Origin: Amphiura filiformis
Taxonomy: Eukaryota; Echinodermata; Ophiuroidea; Amphilepidida; Amphiuridae
DNA length: 64,000 nucleotides
Reading direction: 5' to 3'
Assembly: GCF_039555335.1 (NCBI RefSeq)
Contig: NC_092647.1
Coordinates: forward strand, 5,363,608-5,427,607
Every line of letters starts with the position of its first letter. The stretch's first letter is position 1. The notes below the pieces were generated by a model. The model had not been told where the DNA came from. It saw only the letters and a program-made list of their open reading frames with translations, and made no database searches. The position numbers and the translations under genes are program-made. Shown one piece after another: positions 26,101 to 36,500 of the stretch.

Positions 26101-29100
26101 CAGAAGAGCTACTTAATGCTCTCTTGCAAAATCCAAAAGACAGTCCCTGCAAAAACATGCATTTTTAGGGTGTTTTTCACATACTGTGACAATCAAGTCT
26201 AAAAACTTGTACAAAGTCTATTTTCCATTTATGCATTTTGTATGTTTCATTCTTATTAAGTTATGACCAATCATTTCATTTAAAAGTGAAAATTACAGAA
26301 AAATTTTGACAAGGCAAGGTCGGGGTAAGATCTGCAATGCAGGACCAGTCATAAACCTGAAAAGCTGACAGTGTAAAGGATTGATTCAAGAAAGGCCTAT
26401 AGTATATATATAAATGCAAGATCCTGAAAGTTTATAAGAATGAACTTTGATGCAAGTAAATCTGGAAATTTTTTTGGAAGATGTAGGGTACTGTCTATAA
26501 TCATACAAGTTACTTACTTTTGCCCAAACAGTTGATGCGTAAATTCTGGTTGGAATCCTTTGCTATCATCAAAGACATCACTCTCTGACCGAACTGCAAA
26601 AAACAAATATGATAACTTAGGTTTAGTTGCACCTTAGAATTCCGGTATTGCCCTAGGGTGCACTGCCAACTGAGCAGTGAGATATAGATGAATCCGACGA
26701 GCCAAGTGATAGTCAGGATTAAGTCGGCCATAGCTGGGGGCCATCCGCGCCAATCTAGCTTAGTTTGTTTGGATTGCGATCCAAGACACCCACTATCGTG
26801 AGCGCATCAGAGCTTGTAGCACTTGTGCCGTGTCACAGGAGCGGTAAACGCTGCACGCCTATGATACTAGCGTCGCGTAAAATGGATGGATGGCCCGCTA
26901 GTAAAAACGGAAGGTTTTATTTCAAACTCTAATGGTGACCCGAAGGTCAAATTGATAGAATTGTACATTAAACACAACTAAACAGACACAATGCAATTTG
27001 CAGGCAGCAGCTTCATCAGCGCCAATATTGCAACATTGAAACAAACAACTATACAAACATCCAATCCAACCCAACCCTATACCCCAGTAGGCAATGAGGA
27101 TAAAGTGCCTTGCCCAAGGACACAACACGCGTTGGCACGAAAGCGGGCTCAAACTCGCAACCTATGGATTATGAGTCGGGCGCCTTATCCACTCGGCCAC
27201 ACATGCTCCCAAAGTGAGGTGCAGGAATGTGGCTCGTCGGATTCGTCTATATATTCTTCTTCTACATGCCCAAGACTACAGTTTCATTTTAGGAGTTACA
27301 AAACCCCAGTCATACATATACACAACTTTGCGATGAAGGGGAATTTGACATTATAAAAGAGCTCACCAAACTCCTGATTCCTGAGAATATTGATTACTTA
27401 TCATTTTGTACCTTTCACTGTAAAACAATGTTAACGCTGGTTTCATACTTTCTGCCGCTCGCCGCTGAGCGGTGTGACGCTTCATCGTGCTGTTTTTGTT
27501 CCCATACATCAGAGCGGCACAACTCCGAGTTGACTTGAATTCAACTCCTAGCGATGCTACCGCTTGGGCAAAGCGGTGGAGTGATCGATATATCGGCTTG
27601 CCGCTGGTCAGCGCTAGCGTTTCTGGTGCGACTGCGCAGTGAAGCAAAATCATCGTCTGAGTGGCAAGCGGCAGGAAAGTATGAAACCAGTGTTCTCACT
27701 TTGCTCATCATCAACCTTTACCTACCTAATTTAATCTGTATGCAATCATTTGCCTTGCAAACATAGTCTTCCAACACGCTCTTCATTAGCTGAATGGCTA
27801 GAAGGAAAGAAACAACAAGAAGCTTTATTACATATTTATGTGTTTTTATGACTACAAAACTTCCTGCATCTAAACTGAGCTCAAAAAGAAACTTCTAATT
27901 TTTCACAAGGTCATATCTTGAAATCCTGTCCATCAAATTGAACCAAAATTACACACAGATTTACTTCAATACTTTATTTAACACATGTCAGTAACCAAGC
28001 AGTTATCCAACTGACACAACAGCAAAATGCACTGACATTGGACAGCTTCCTGGACCACATTCACAGCCCAGCCCTGTTTCATGAAAAAAGTGTATGAAAA
28101 GCAGAAAGCAGCACCGTTTTATCATCTGTGCAAGGATCTTGTGTGCATTCTCACATATGTTTTGTCCTGGGTGCCAAATGTTGGGCTGTGAAAGTGAAGG
28201 AAGTCCAGGAAGCTGTCCCATGACTGTGCATTTTGCTGTTGTATCAGTTGGACAACTGCTTGGTTACTGACATGTGTTTTGGTAATCCTGTGTGTAATTT
28301 TGGTTCATTTTGATTGACACTTGACAGTATTTTAAGATATGACCTTGTGATTCACAAGTTGTAAAAAATTATATGTTTCTTTTTGAGCTCAGTTTATTTC
28401 AAAAATCAAAAAAATTTAACTAAATTTATTTATTTATTTTAAGTGAGCCAAATAATGCAGTATAAAAGAAAAAATGCTTCTTTTGTAGAAGATTGAAGAT
28501 CATCACATTATTCATGTATATTTTATTGTTAACTGATGATGATTGATGGTCATGATCAGAGATTGTGCCATGCACTCTCTGTATACTTTGATCAGCTCAT
28601 AATTGGCGGAAATAAAAGCTTTTAGTTACCACTATGCCAAAAAGTAGACCAACGTTTTAAAGAGTGATATACGTTAGTTGATCTGCCTGGTCTATGTGTG
28701 TTCTGTTATGTTACTGACAATATATCTTGAGTTTTCCCGTCACATATTTTCAAAAACAAATGAGGCATTTTTTTCGTTATTCATTATTTTTGTGACTTTC
28801 ATTAGGCCAAAAAAAATTGTTGTGTTGCCCTCAAGTGGAAAAATGGGAAATTTGGGTAGGACGGTCAGATTATTATTTTTTATTTTATTTATTTTATTTT
28901 TTTTTTAAACCTCAAATATTCAATTATGCTTGTTCAATTAGGGGACATTTGTCAATTTTGACTTCAGGATACCTGTTAAGTTAGACAACAATTAAGGACT
29001 AGTCTTACAATAAAATATTAATTTTAAGTGAAAAACATTGAGTTTTTTGAACAAATCTGTAAAAATCATCATTCAAAAAAACAAAAAAAATTTGTAACCC

Positions 29101-32100
29101 TGATTTTTCAGGATTTAGGGTAGGACGGTTGAGGGCAACACAACAATTTTTTTTTTTTTTGGCCTTATGACCAAACGCGAGTGTAATATCATATATGTGT
29201 TGTTATTTACCGCTTACCAGTTACCATACTTACTCACTCAAAGATGGATATTTAGCCCAAGCGAGATTTAAAAGTATACTATACAGTAATATGCCGCAAG
29301 GTTGGTAGCAAAAAGGATGCTTTGATTTTATCTCCTATCAGTTTTTAAATTTGTTATTTTATGAAAATCACAATAATGAATTCAAGTGAGGGTCAGAAAA
29401 AAGAGTGAGGGCGGATGACGGGAAACTCAAAATCAACTTTCATCAGCCTTTTAAGTACCTACCCTACCGTATCTACAAATGTAGGGCTTCAATTAATTAA
29501 TAATTTGTAATACTTCTGGAGATGTCACAAGATAATTCTCCACAATGCACATAAAATATATTGATGAAATTAATCTGTGATGTTAAGACATGTCGAATAC
29601 AAGCTAATCAAACTTTAAGCTAAGCCTAACTAAGCTTAGCCTAAATAAAAATTCCCTTTAAAGGGAAAGCCAGCTTCAATGCAGAAGATGCCTTGTAATT
29701 AGTTTGGGTGGTGGCATTTTTAGGATCAGTCTTTTTTATGATCCATCATGTTTCATGACAGTCCACCAAACCATCAATGATGAGAACATGCACACAGAAA
29801 CAGCAAACCAAACAACTCCTATAACTTCCTGTCAATTAATTACTCCAAATTGTTCTGTCTTTTTGTCTTTTCTGCCTTTTAGGCTACCCTTAGCTCATTA
29901 TTAATATAAAGAAATGCAGTTTTTAGTTAATTGGCTAAAAACTGCCATCCTACTTGCCTTATACATGCACATTAATTTTATATTAATTCGCAATTTATAC
30001 TTAATATAGCACATTATAAAATGTATAAAGACTGATATTGTTCAATTATAATAGGCCTACATGTATATAAATTATACCCATATCAAAAATAGGCCCTGAA
30101 ATGGCATCGAATTTTTCCCGCTGAAAAGACAAAACTGATGTTTAAGATATAAATTATTTCATAAATGACATTTTGAGTCATTTTTATCCATAAAACGATA
30201 CAGATTATAGGATATTTTTACTTTGACTTTTACGTCCATAAAGGTTTTAATCATGTTATCAATACACTCACATCTCATGCTGTGCTGATCTCCAGGAGGT
30301 CTGCGAATGTAAATCTAAGAACGCCTGATAACAAGGATTCTATAATTTTCTTTCGTTGATATGCTGTGGAAACTATTATAGGCCTGGCATGAACTTTTAA
30401 TGTCATATTTCCTTCAAACCATAACTTTTGAAATTCTCACCCGTTTTCATTCGTTGAAGCGGCAAAACATACTTTCTTTTTCTTACAAATCCAATAACAG
30501 GTCTATTATATATTTTCACCATAAAAAGTTCCGCAAAGTAATTCAAACCAATGCTAGTACCCCGTAATCTCTTTAGCAAACAAAGACGATCTCCGAATTA
30601 GATCATAGCCAGCTAACGCTGGCGAAAAGGTACCATATTGATATTTTGTTACTCGAGTCGAGAACTTCAAATTTGCACAGAGGTACCCAGTGACAATTTC
30701 ATGATTTTGCAGTGGATGTTTATATTCTGATTTCTGTTAAGGTGGACTACATGTACACCCCCTTGTGATAAATTTGTGATTAGTTTTGCATTTTGCTCAT
30801 AAAATAATAACACACTGTTTATTATAGGGGCAACAAGGAATCCAGTTTCACCCTTTTGTTACCAGTGTGTAGTTATTTTTTGAGAAAAATGCACAATAGT
30901 CACACAAATTTTATCAGGGGGTGTACCAGGGTTGTCAACTTTTTGGAATTGCTTGGCGTGAGACAGAGACGTACCGGGATTTGCCGACTCCAATGTTCAT
31001 TTTGTTCCATGATTATTTGAGCCACGGCGCCGAGAATGTGAAAGCGGCGGGGGGTAGGAGCAACAAATTATTCATGACGATGCGTGAGATTTGACTCATT
31101 TTCCAGCTTTTTGCGTGAGCTTTACTACCTTGGCGTGAGATTATACTACCTTGGCGTGAGACCGTGAGAAAGTGACCCAATGCATGAGACTCACGGCCAA
31201 TGCGTGAGAGTTGACAGCCCTGGGACGGTGTACTGTTATTGTAGTAAGGGCTGTGCAACACTATTAGCCCCCGCCCCGGGGTAAAATTTCCAAACGGCTC
31301 GTCAAAAATCGCTTGCCCCCTCTCGGCCCGCCTAAAATTGCTTGCCCGCCTTCTCGACCCGCCAAAAAATCTTTGCACATGCCAAAGGAAACAAGGAAAA
31401 TTTGCATATTTAAGCGTTTCCGTACCTGTACGGTTTCAGCCTTTTAGAGCGTTTATTTAAAAGGCACCCCGGCCCAAGAATGTGTGCAAAAATCGCTTGC
31501 CCCCAACCCCCTCTTGACTTGCCAAAAATTGCTTGCCCCCCCCCCCCCTTTTTCGGGTTGCCAAAATTTTCTTTACCCTCCTCCCAGGGCTCATACATAA
31601 GTCACAATTATTGCACAGCCGGCCCCTAAAATAAATCATCATCATCATCATGACATGATGAATGATCATGTATCTTACTATAAATAGGGGAATGTTGTAT
31701 GTATCTATGTATGTATCTATGTATCTATGTATCATGGAAAGGCTTCGTCAGTTTCGATCCAAATGTCGCCAAATTCATACGGGAGATCGATGAATATACG
31801 GAACGTGTTTAAACTTTATTTGGTTGAAAACGGTCAAGAATTGGCCTCAAAATCAGTGAAAATGTGGTACGTTGCTATGCTGGGTAAACAAAAAAGGGGG
31901 TCAGTTGTCAAGCTAGCCCGCGCGCGTCGCACGGGCGTATCTAATGCCAAGCCGCTCGCGAAGCTAGCGCAGCGATAGCGCTGGTAACGCAGCACACGCC
32001 ATGTCAGCAGAACGACGAGAGTCGCGATGAATGATAATACGGGTGAACGACCGACCGTAGGCGTAATAAATACGGGGAAAAGATGTGTGTTAAAAAGTAC

Positions 32101-33080
32101 AAACAACATGAAGAGGTAGGCCTACTATAATTAAAAAAGAAAACAAAATGAGGACAAACAGGTACGCCTACGAGTATGTGGGTTAGCCTATTATTCTATA
32201 GTTAGTCACAGTAAGAAAATGAAAACGGGAATAAAATAGGCTAAAGAAGGAAAGAATAATAAAATCTAATAAAATTAGATGATTTAAATAAAAAAAGCTA
32301 TTAAACTGAGGACAGAACTAAATAAATAACATGAAAACGGGAAAATGAAGTCAACAGGGAAATGTAAGAAAGGACAGATTTAGAAAATAATGGGAACGGG
32401 ATTGAGTAAATAAAATAAAATAAAATAAAAACATGGTAATGGAAATTTGCAAGCTTAGCAGCAAAATGTTTTTTAAAAATGGAACAAAATTGGCCCATGT
32501 AGAAGAAACTAAAAAGAAAGAAAGAAGCTAAAATGGAAACTTAGGCTTAACGAGGGTCAGACTCAGATAAATGAATTTACCTTTTCAATGATTCTACCTG
32601 TTCAGTAATTCCTCCCGTTTTAGTGAACGCTCCCATTTACTCACCTAGCGGGGACCCGCTATTGTCATTATGACATAAATGTCGAACTGAAATTTTTGTT
32701 ATTCATGCTATTTTGTATTTTTTGATGACCGTAGCTAGTCAACTGTATCTTTTGGGTAAAGATTGCCTTTTTGGAACATTCAGTCCAAAATTTTGTTGAA
32801 GTGCAATTTTAGCAACATCATTGCAATTCATGAATATTATAATATTGATCCACACAGCAAGTGCCATGGCTGCTAAATTCGGCAACTTTCCTTTTTTTCG
32901 CCCGTCATTCGCAAAATAAATTGCGTTAATCACCCGGTCAGAGTGACTACAGTTCATTTTAAAAATATCAATGTATACAAATATATATCAAATTTTAGAG
33001 AGGGAAGAAAACATGATCAAGAAATATGATTACGAGTAAGATTTAATTTTATTTTAATACTTGTTTTGTTTACCTGCCAT
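16967..33080 (-). CDS. HAT1: Histone acetyltransferase type B catalytic subunit (HAT1), complete, 10 coding exons
   Basis: HAT1 acetylates newly made histone H4 (Lys5, Lys12), normally with the RbAp46/48 chaperone. Coding exons in transcript order: 33080-33074, 27797-27726, 26593-26518, 25535-25412, 24878-24580, 23977-23873, 20826-20720, 19316-19165, 18020-17904, 17134-16967. All have AG/GT borders and compatible phases and sum to 1227 bp, 408 residues (human about 419). Family landmarks are seen: FTHQLFG and FGYKGLKIQLFY near residues 50-70, YHKRLQTFLWWY in exon 5, TVYNYYAYPN in exon 6, the GNAT acetyl-CoA loop QRQGHG at about 237-242, VEDPS (E265/D266, equivalent to the human E276/D277 catalytic pair), then ARRVYEILRL and LKPEEL in the C-terminal part. 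The start is MAAIQLMKSVLEDY, with G at -3 and +4. Odd feature: intron 6 is filled by a 30-copy tandem array made from exon 6 and its donor. Exon borders were inferred by eye, without RNA data. Confidence 0.95.
17593..17792. mobile_element. MITE, family I (HAT1 intron 9)
   Basis: Inverted ends TAAGTGGTAATTTTCGCG and CGCAAAAATTACCACTTA, with scattered TCGCGA/GCGAAAATAAC motifs inside. Confidence 0.7.
17904..18020 (-). CDS. HAT1: HAT1 coding exon 9
   Basis: 117 bp (39 codons, phase 0), CTTGCAG acceptor and GTAAAT donor. It encodes KQARRVYEILRLRVTDHSNP then EEMKAYRLDVKQRLNIPFQ, close to human ARRVYEILRLLVTD and YRSYRLDIKRRL. Confidence 0.96.
18071..18400. mobile_element. MITE, family J (HAT1 intron 8)
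   Basis: TIR GCATACTTGCCAAC / GTTGGCAAGTATGC, with internal ACTGGACAATCCAG repeats. ATAA is found on both sides. Confidence 0.75.
18526..18653 (-). repeat. tRNA-derived SINE (HAT1 intron 8)
   Basis: On the minus strand it has a tRNA-like head with box A (TGGCTCAGTTGAC) and box B (GTTCAAATCC), then a tail with GCGCTGGCTGCTC. A truncated second copy of the tail and box-B region is at 18795-18860. Not a functional tRNA: the acceptor stem is not closed. Confidence 0.65.
19165..19316 (-). CDS. HAT1: HAT1 coding exon 8 (catalytic Glu)
   Basis: 152 bp, ATTTTAG acceptor and GTATAC donor. It opens with (V)EDPSDEFVRLRDYLD, equivalent to human AEDPSKSYVKLRDF, which carries the proposed general base Glu276. 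It ends ALEKFKINK, as in human QQKFKINK. Confidence 0.95.
19541..19722. mobile_element. Palindromic MITE, family K (HAT1 intron 7)
   Basis: CCACTTGCAC followed by a long arm containing GAGCCTCGAACTGGCAGCAT, mirrored in reverse after a spacer of about 55 bp and ending GTGCAAGTGG. Confidence 0.8.
19723..20719. other. HAT1 intron 7 remainder, nothing recognised
   Basis: AT-rich intronic DNA. No conserved element or RNA gene seen. Confidence 0.4.
20720..20826 (-). CDS. HAT1: HAT1 coding exon 7 (acetyl-CoA binding motif)
   Basis: 107 bp, TCTTCAG acceptor and GTAAAC donor. It encodes QVLVLPPYQRQGHGLAFLET then MYNDFRADSDVLDIT. QRQGHG is the GNAT motif A (Q/R-x-x-G-x-G) that contacts the acetyl-CoA pyrophosphate. 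Confidence 0.96.
21388..21468 (-). repeat. tRNA-like sequence (SINE head or tRNA pseudogene)
   Basis: The minus strand reads GGTGAGGTGGCCTAGTGGTC, with an intact box A (TGGCCTAGTGG), a long variable region as in Leu/Ser tRNAs, and box B TGGTTCAAAACTCC. The acceptor ends do not pair, so it is not called as a gene. Confidence 0.5.
21661..23872 (-). repeat. 75-bp minisatellite derived from the HAT1 exon 6 / intron 6 boundary, about 30 units
   Basis: Read on the minus strand, each unit carries the last ~57 bp of HAT1 exon 6 (encoding GTVYNYYAYPNRIRPRI), its donor GTAAGC and ~12 intronic bases, then restarts at the next exon tail. The parent copy is the exon itself at 23873-23977. Units are 95% or more identical. 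Several are a 67-bp variant lacking the GTACCATAAC part with an extra GCTT. One unit near 23119 has lost the donor GT (GAAAGC). The stretch around 21885-22600 shows a higher-order repeat of about 360 bp. The shared GGTTATGG in exon and intron marks the probable original duplication breakpoint. Confidence 0.97.
23873..23977 (-). CDS. HAT1: HAT1 coding exon 6 (parent of the intronic tandem array)
   Basis: 105 bp, TTTTTACAG acceptor. The last copy of the array (the first in transcript order) supplies its 3' end and GTAAGC donor. It encodes FERYMVDGKKQYALVGYG then TVYNYYAYPNRIRPRI, matching human FEKYNKDGATLFATVGYM then TVYNYYVYPDKTRPRV. Only this copy carries the 5' half and the acceptor. With the next exon it forms the S-Q-V junction in phase. 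Confidence 0.95.
24580..24878 (-). CDS. HAT1: HAT1 coding exon 5
   Basis: 299 bp, TTTCCAG acceptor and GTAAGT donor. It starts ADDVLKVISDKLEIP and carries GTLLHSYPKE, then GFQEYHKRLQTFLWWYIDAA and DDDDDRWMYFT. These align with human GTLLHTY, GFREYHERLQTFLMWFIETA and DVDDERWHYF. Confidence 0.97.
25191..25374. mobile_element. MITE, family L (HAT1 intron 4)
   Basis: TIR TATACTGTGTC(Y)CCTCTCAAGTT on both sides. The core has a repeated ACGTCATTGCGTA(ATG). TA-type ends. Confidence 0.75.
25412..25535 (-). CDS. HAT1: HAT1 coding exon 4
   Basis: 124 bp, TTTTAG acceptor and GTAAAG donor. It encodes ENIFGYKGLKIQLFYTAAKL followed by a lysine-rich stretch ending FDGVQ. FGYKGLKI is a family hallmark. Confidence 0.95.
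25952..26149. mobile_element. MITE, family H copy 2 (HAT1 intron 3)
   Basis: 198 bp, with the same ends and direction as copy 1. It shares GAGAGTGATTTTTAG and AAGGCTCCAGAAGAGCTA. Confidence 0.75.
26518..26593 (-). CDS. HAT1: HAT1 coding exon 3
   Basis: 76 bp, TTTGCAG acceptor and GTAAGT donor. It encodes RSESDVFDDSKGFQPEFTHQ then LFGQ, matching the human segment ending in FPEYTHQLFG. The longest open frame here is a different frame and is not the coding one. Confidence 0.92.
26990..27210 (-). repeat. tRNA-derived SINE (HAT1 intron 2)
   Basis: On the minus strand it starts GGGAGCATGTGTGGCCGAG. Box A is TGGCCGAGTGGATAAGGCG (27181-27199) and box B is AGTTTGAGCCC (27145-27155). The body contains TTGGGCAAGGCACTTTATCC, a segment typical of several marine-animal SINEs. 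Confidence 0.8.
27433..27694. mobile_element. MITE, family M (HAT1 intron 2)
   Basis: TIR AACRCTGGTTTCATACTTTC at both ends, with GC-rich CCGCT/AGCGG repeats inside. The right end lies only about 30 bp from HAT1 exon 2. Confidence 0.8.
27726..27797 (-). CDS. HAT1: HAT1 coding exon 2
   Basis: 72 bp between a CTAG acceptor and a GTAGGT donor. It encodes IQLMKSVLEDYVCKANDCIQ then IKL, aligning with the human N-terminal helix that ends in ELKLVRF. A second AG eight bases inside (start at 27789) is possible but breaks the phase with exon 1. Confidence 0.85.
27871..28396. mobile_element. Foldback element, family C copy 2 (HAT1 intron 1)
   Basis: Perfect outer ends TAAACTGAGCTCAAAAAGAAA and its reverse complement. 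The arms share the CAGTTGGATAACTGCTTGG and TGACACAACAGCAAAATGCA segments with copy 1. Confidence 0.85.
28805..29164. mobile_element. PIF/Harbinger-type MITE, family N (HAT1 intron 1)
   Basis: TIR GGCCAAAAAAAATTGTTGTG with TTGCCCTCAA, mirrored at the right end. TTA target duplications lie at 28802-28804 and 29165-29167. Confidence 0.8.
29168..30737. other. HAT1 intron 1, unrecognised part
   Basis: AT-rich intronic DNA without a recognisable gene or RNA. A TTTCCCTTTAAAGGGAAA-like palindrome is near 29650. Confidence 0.4.
30738..30928. mobile_element. Degenerate relative of the 42787 TTAA MITE (HAT1 intron 1)
   Basis: Starts TTAAGGTGGACTAC(ATG)TACACCCCC and ends AGGGGGTGTACC. It shares TATTATAGGGGCAA and TTTTTGAGAAAAATGCA with 42787-43141. 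Confidence 0.5.
31248..31623. mobile_element. Element with GGCTGTGCAA inverted ends
   Basis: GGGCTGTGCAA at the left and TTGCACAGCC at the right bracket repeated AAAATYGCTTGCCC(CC) motifs and long C-tracts. Confidence 0.5.
31686..31735. repeat. (TATGTATC)n microsatellite
   Basis: Imperfect 4/8-bp repeat of TATG and TATC, next to an (ATC)n run at 31638-31650. Confidence 0.85.
31736..33073. other. HAT1 intron 1, promoter-proximal part
   Basis: Includes a short GC-rich patch (31910-31985) with GCGCGCG and AGCGATAGCGC. The rest is A-rich with no gene seen. Confidence 0.4.
33074..33080 (-). CDS. HAT1: HAT1 coding exon 1 (start codon, 7 bp)
   Basis: ATGGCAG followed by GTAAAC. It supplies Met-Ala and the first base of codon 3. 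The phase matches only the TAG acceptor before exon 2 at 27798, giving MAAIQ. A very short first coding segment is plausible because the 5' UTR lies upstream in the same exon, in the promoter-proximal region. Confidence 0.8.
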
Positions 33081-33484
33081 GTCGAGTATTTCGCGGGGTT
33101 TCCTCGAAGTACCTTTGACCTTTTTACTCTCCGACAACGACCTTTCGTAGGGGCTCATTCACGTGAAATTTAACCAATAACCAATCATCGTCGAAGATTC
33201 ACGTGTTAATTTACAAATATGGTAGTGCCTTCTCCATATATGGCTTAATGAGGGTCATTCCAGCAGCATAACAAGAATATCCAAGGTCAAATCCCTGAGC
33301 TGCATTATGTCGGTCTATCGTCTGATGCTGCTTTAGATGAAAATCTGCAGAGATTTTTCACAATTCTGGAAGATTTCCGAAGAGAAATCCGGTAACAAAT
33401 AGCGCAAAGCAAGTATCTGTTGTTGCAGAATATCTGTAGCGTGACTGTTTTAGCGGCTGCAGTTGGGAAGGGACAGAGGACAGC
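33081..33484. promoter_or_regulatory. Shared bidirectional promoter / 5' UTR region of HAT1 and SLC25A12
   Basis: About 404 bp separate the two start codons, and the genes run in opposite directions. The interval contains two E-boxes CACGTG (33160-33165 and 33200-33205, the first as TCACGTGA) and two direct CCAAT boxes (33174-33178, 33181-33185) clustered within 50 bp. It is less AT-rich than its surroundings and no TATA box is obvious. Both 5' UTRs and start sites must fall here unless upstream non-coding exons exist. A USF/MITF-type and NF-Y-type input is inference from the motifs. Confidence 0.7.
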
Positions 33485-33520
33485 ATGGTTTTGACGAAAG
33501 CCACGACCGAAGCCGCACCG
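33485..33520 (+). CDS. SLC25A12: SLC25A12 coding exon 1
   Basis: Encodes [12 protein letters not shown], followed by a GTAAGC donor and a 14.8 kb first intron. Phase 0 joins cleanly to exon 2. The short variable N-terminus is typical of the family. Confidence 0.75.
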
Positions 33521-36500
33521 GTAAGCTTATATTTTTTTTTATAATTTCATGATTTAAAAAAAAAAAAAAATAAAGTTGACTTGACAATAAATTTGTTATA
33601 TTTTAAAAATAAATTCTCAAAATAAATGCATATGATAATGCATATGAAAACGAGCATGAATTATAATGGTAATCATGATCATGGTAATTTATTTTTTTTT
33701 TTTATTTCATGATTTATTTAATTTGCTTTTTATTCTGATGACTGACATGACTGATTCAATCTGATATTTACTGCATATAAAACTCACTGAACACAACAAC
33801 AGCATGCATGAAAGTCATTGACATTGTACTTGTACACTCGGGTTTCAGAGAAGAACAGCGCAGAAAGAAGAATCTTCATGATCTTGGTCAGCGAACAAGT
33901 TACCCTGATAAGAATTGCTGTCCGGGCCGTGTGGAGGTTACACTTACACTTACAGTTGTACTTGATTTTTGACCAAGATTCTGCTCGCTGCAAAAGTGCA
34001 AGAACAGCTGCAGCTCCTTTGTTCACGAATGAGCAACATTTGCAGAGCTTTGCAAATTGCAATGTTTGTGTTCCCATCACATGCTCAAAAGAGCACCGAT
34101 ATCTGCTACTATTCTGTCGGTCCGTGCCACGTCACTTCCGGTTGATGATGCGACTCAAATTTGAGTGAAAACAAGTCCTTGGTTCGATTTTTTTCTTGAT
34201 GAATTCTGTCATTGGTGTTGTGTATATTTCGATCGCAAATAGTCAGTGGAATCAAACAAGTTTCTAAGTTTTCAGAGTGGAAGTTACTTACTTGATTTAT
34301 CGTTTTATATAATGACAAACCGACAATTAAAGTCCATGGTCGAGTGTTGTTTTTTCCGAAATTGACGATGTTGTTACTCCATTCTGGAGTGACTAGTCTC
34401 CTTCAATTCACAGCCGGTTTATGTCGTTCATTACAAACCGTGAGCCACGTGAAGCTTGGGCCCAAGTCAGACTAGAGATAGCCCGGATGTTGGACCGACA
34501 GAATACATGAAGCGAGTCTCTTCCGCAACTGGTCGCATGTCATGAATTGGTCATCTTTTGTGTAACATAATGTAAAATGAGGAAAATATCACCAATTGTG
34601 ATTCACTTCAACACAACTTTTAATAAATACATTTAAGACCATTATAAGTATATATTTCTGGAAAGCTTATATTACAAGGATGCCAAATCAACAAAACATA
34701 ACATCATAATACAGGGTGGGTAAGAAATATACAGGGTGGAACATCAACAAAATTATCATCTTTTTTGTCACAGTGAACCCCATATTTTTCTTTTCTGAAA
34801 GCTATGTAGCTCAAAATAAATATGGATTCAGAAAGACATTTCATGGGCCCTTCAAACAAATTAGGAAGAAAGAGTTTGGTATCCCTTGTGTTAAACATAC
34901 AGGGTGGTCAAAATTGTAAAATAATTTTACAATTTTTATGACATTTATCAATCAAAACTTTTTTCTTCTATTTCTGGCACTAAAACTAATAGCATAATTG
35001 AATTCCTCATCAAATTTCCTTAAAAATATGTGTACTTTTGAATAAGCAGGATGACTCGGGCCAAAGATAGGCCATTTAGAAATGTCAGAGCATTACGTGT
35101 ACACTTTGTACAGTAACATATAGGAAAAACTGTCTTAATTAGCATTTAATTAGGCAATTAATTAGTTACATCTTTTGTTACAGTTGATCTACTATGAGGT
35201 AGATCTATATTCCAGGATGATATATGTGCAATTTGTGGTCCATGCTAGTTGTACTTTTTAAGATACAAAGGTTTGAAGTTTGCCATATTTTCACAATTTT
35301 GTGTACAACCCTATGGGGCTCCCCCGCCCCGGCTCCCCCATTGACACATCTTACATATTGAAGTATAAATCTCAAAGTAGTTGTCCAATTGACTTGGGGT
35401 TTTTTGTATTTGACAAAGAACATAATTATCTACACAATGACACCAAACTTTCCACAATAGGTACTATACTTTTAGAATAAACCAAACTTGAAGTGTGAAG
35501 AAAGCAGTTTCATGTTACGGCTCCTCCATTTTTGGGTGACCTATTTGTGACATGCGACCAACTATAAAGTAATGGTCGTTTTTTGCTCTGTTCAAAATGT
35601 GACGTGTACACCAAATACAGCCCCTTAACTTAAGGCTTAAATGGTCTACTTTTAGCAACCCTGAACTCCGAAACAGTTTAGTCAAAGACTAAAAATGCGA
35701 TCCCCAACCCTTTGCTTAATACCTGGTAGATATGCTGCTAAAATATTAATTTATGCACGATGGAAGTTTAGAAAATTTTCATGATTTTTAGGATGATGAA
35801 GTTACTGAAATAGGATCATTGCAAACACCAATTTGGCTTATAATCACTCATTTTTGGGCTGAATCAACTTGCGCCCAACTGACGCAACGGATTGAGGAAA
35901 TTTGTTGAACGCTGCGCCCAGCAATACAAAAATGCGTCTCTGCACGCAAGAATTCGCGTCCAGCGGGAGCCTTGAAGAAAAGTTTTATCTGTTCGAAATG
36001 TTGGATTTTTAAAATACCAAATTTGTGTAAATTCCTTTTTATTTGTATGGTAACCCCAATTTGGGGGCCCGGTAAGTTACGGGGCCCTCCCGAATGCATA
36101 TACAATTTTATAATCCAACTTCACTCAGAGAAGTTTACATCAATTTTTATTTACCCGTAAGTTACGGGGCAACTCCCGGGAAATTCCTGAACCCTTCCCT
36201 ACATTACTCCCTGTAAGGTACGGGGCCCTCCCGGCAGGGTTCCCGTTAAGGTTTTAAAAATGTGCGTCCGTAATGACGCAAGTTTGCTGACGAGGTTGCA
36301 AAAACTTGCGTCCAGACAGATTTTTGTGCATCCATCTGAAATTCACGATTATGACGATACACATTATCGCACCCGGTCTACACCTCATCAAATGTTGATT
36401 GTTAAAAAAATAAAAGTGCATTTTTAGCCGTGATATTCCATCTCCATTCGCTATGATAATTTTTCTCATTTCTGTGTCAGTTTTGGTCAAAAACAGGTGC

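Noticed and set aside
26510..26731. 73-codon open frame across HAT1 exon 3
   Set aside because: It is in the wrong frame and runs through the acceptor. The frame fixed by neighbouring exons gives the conserved FTHQLFG.
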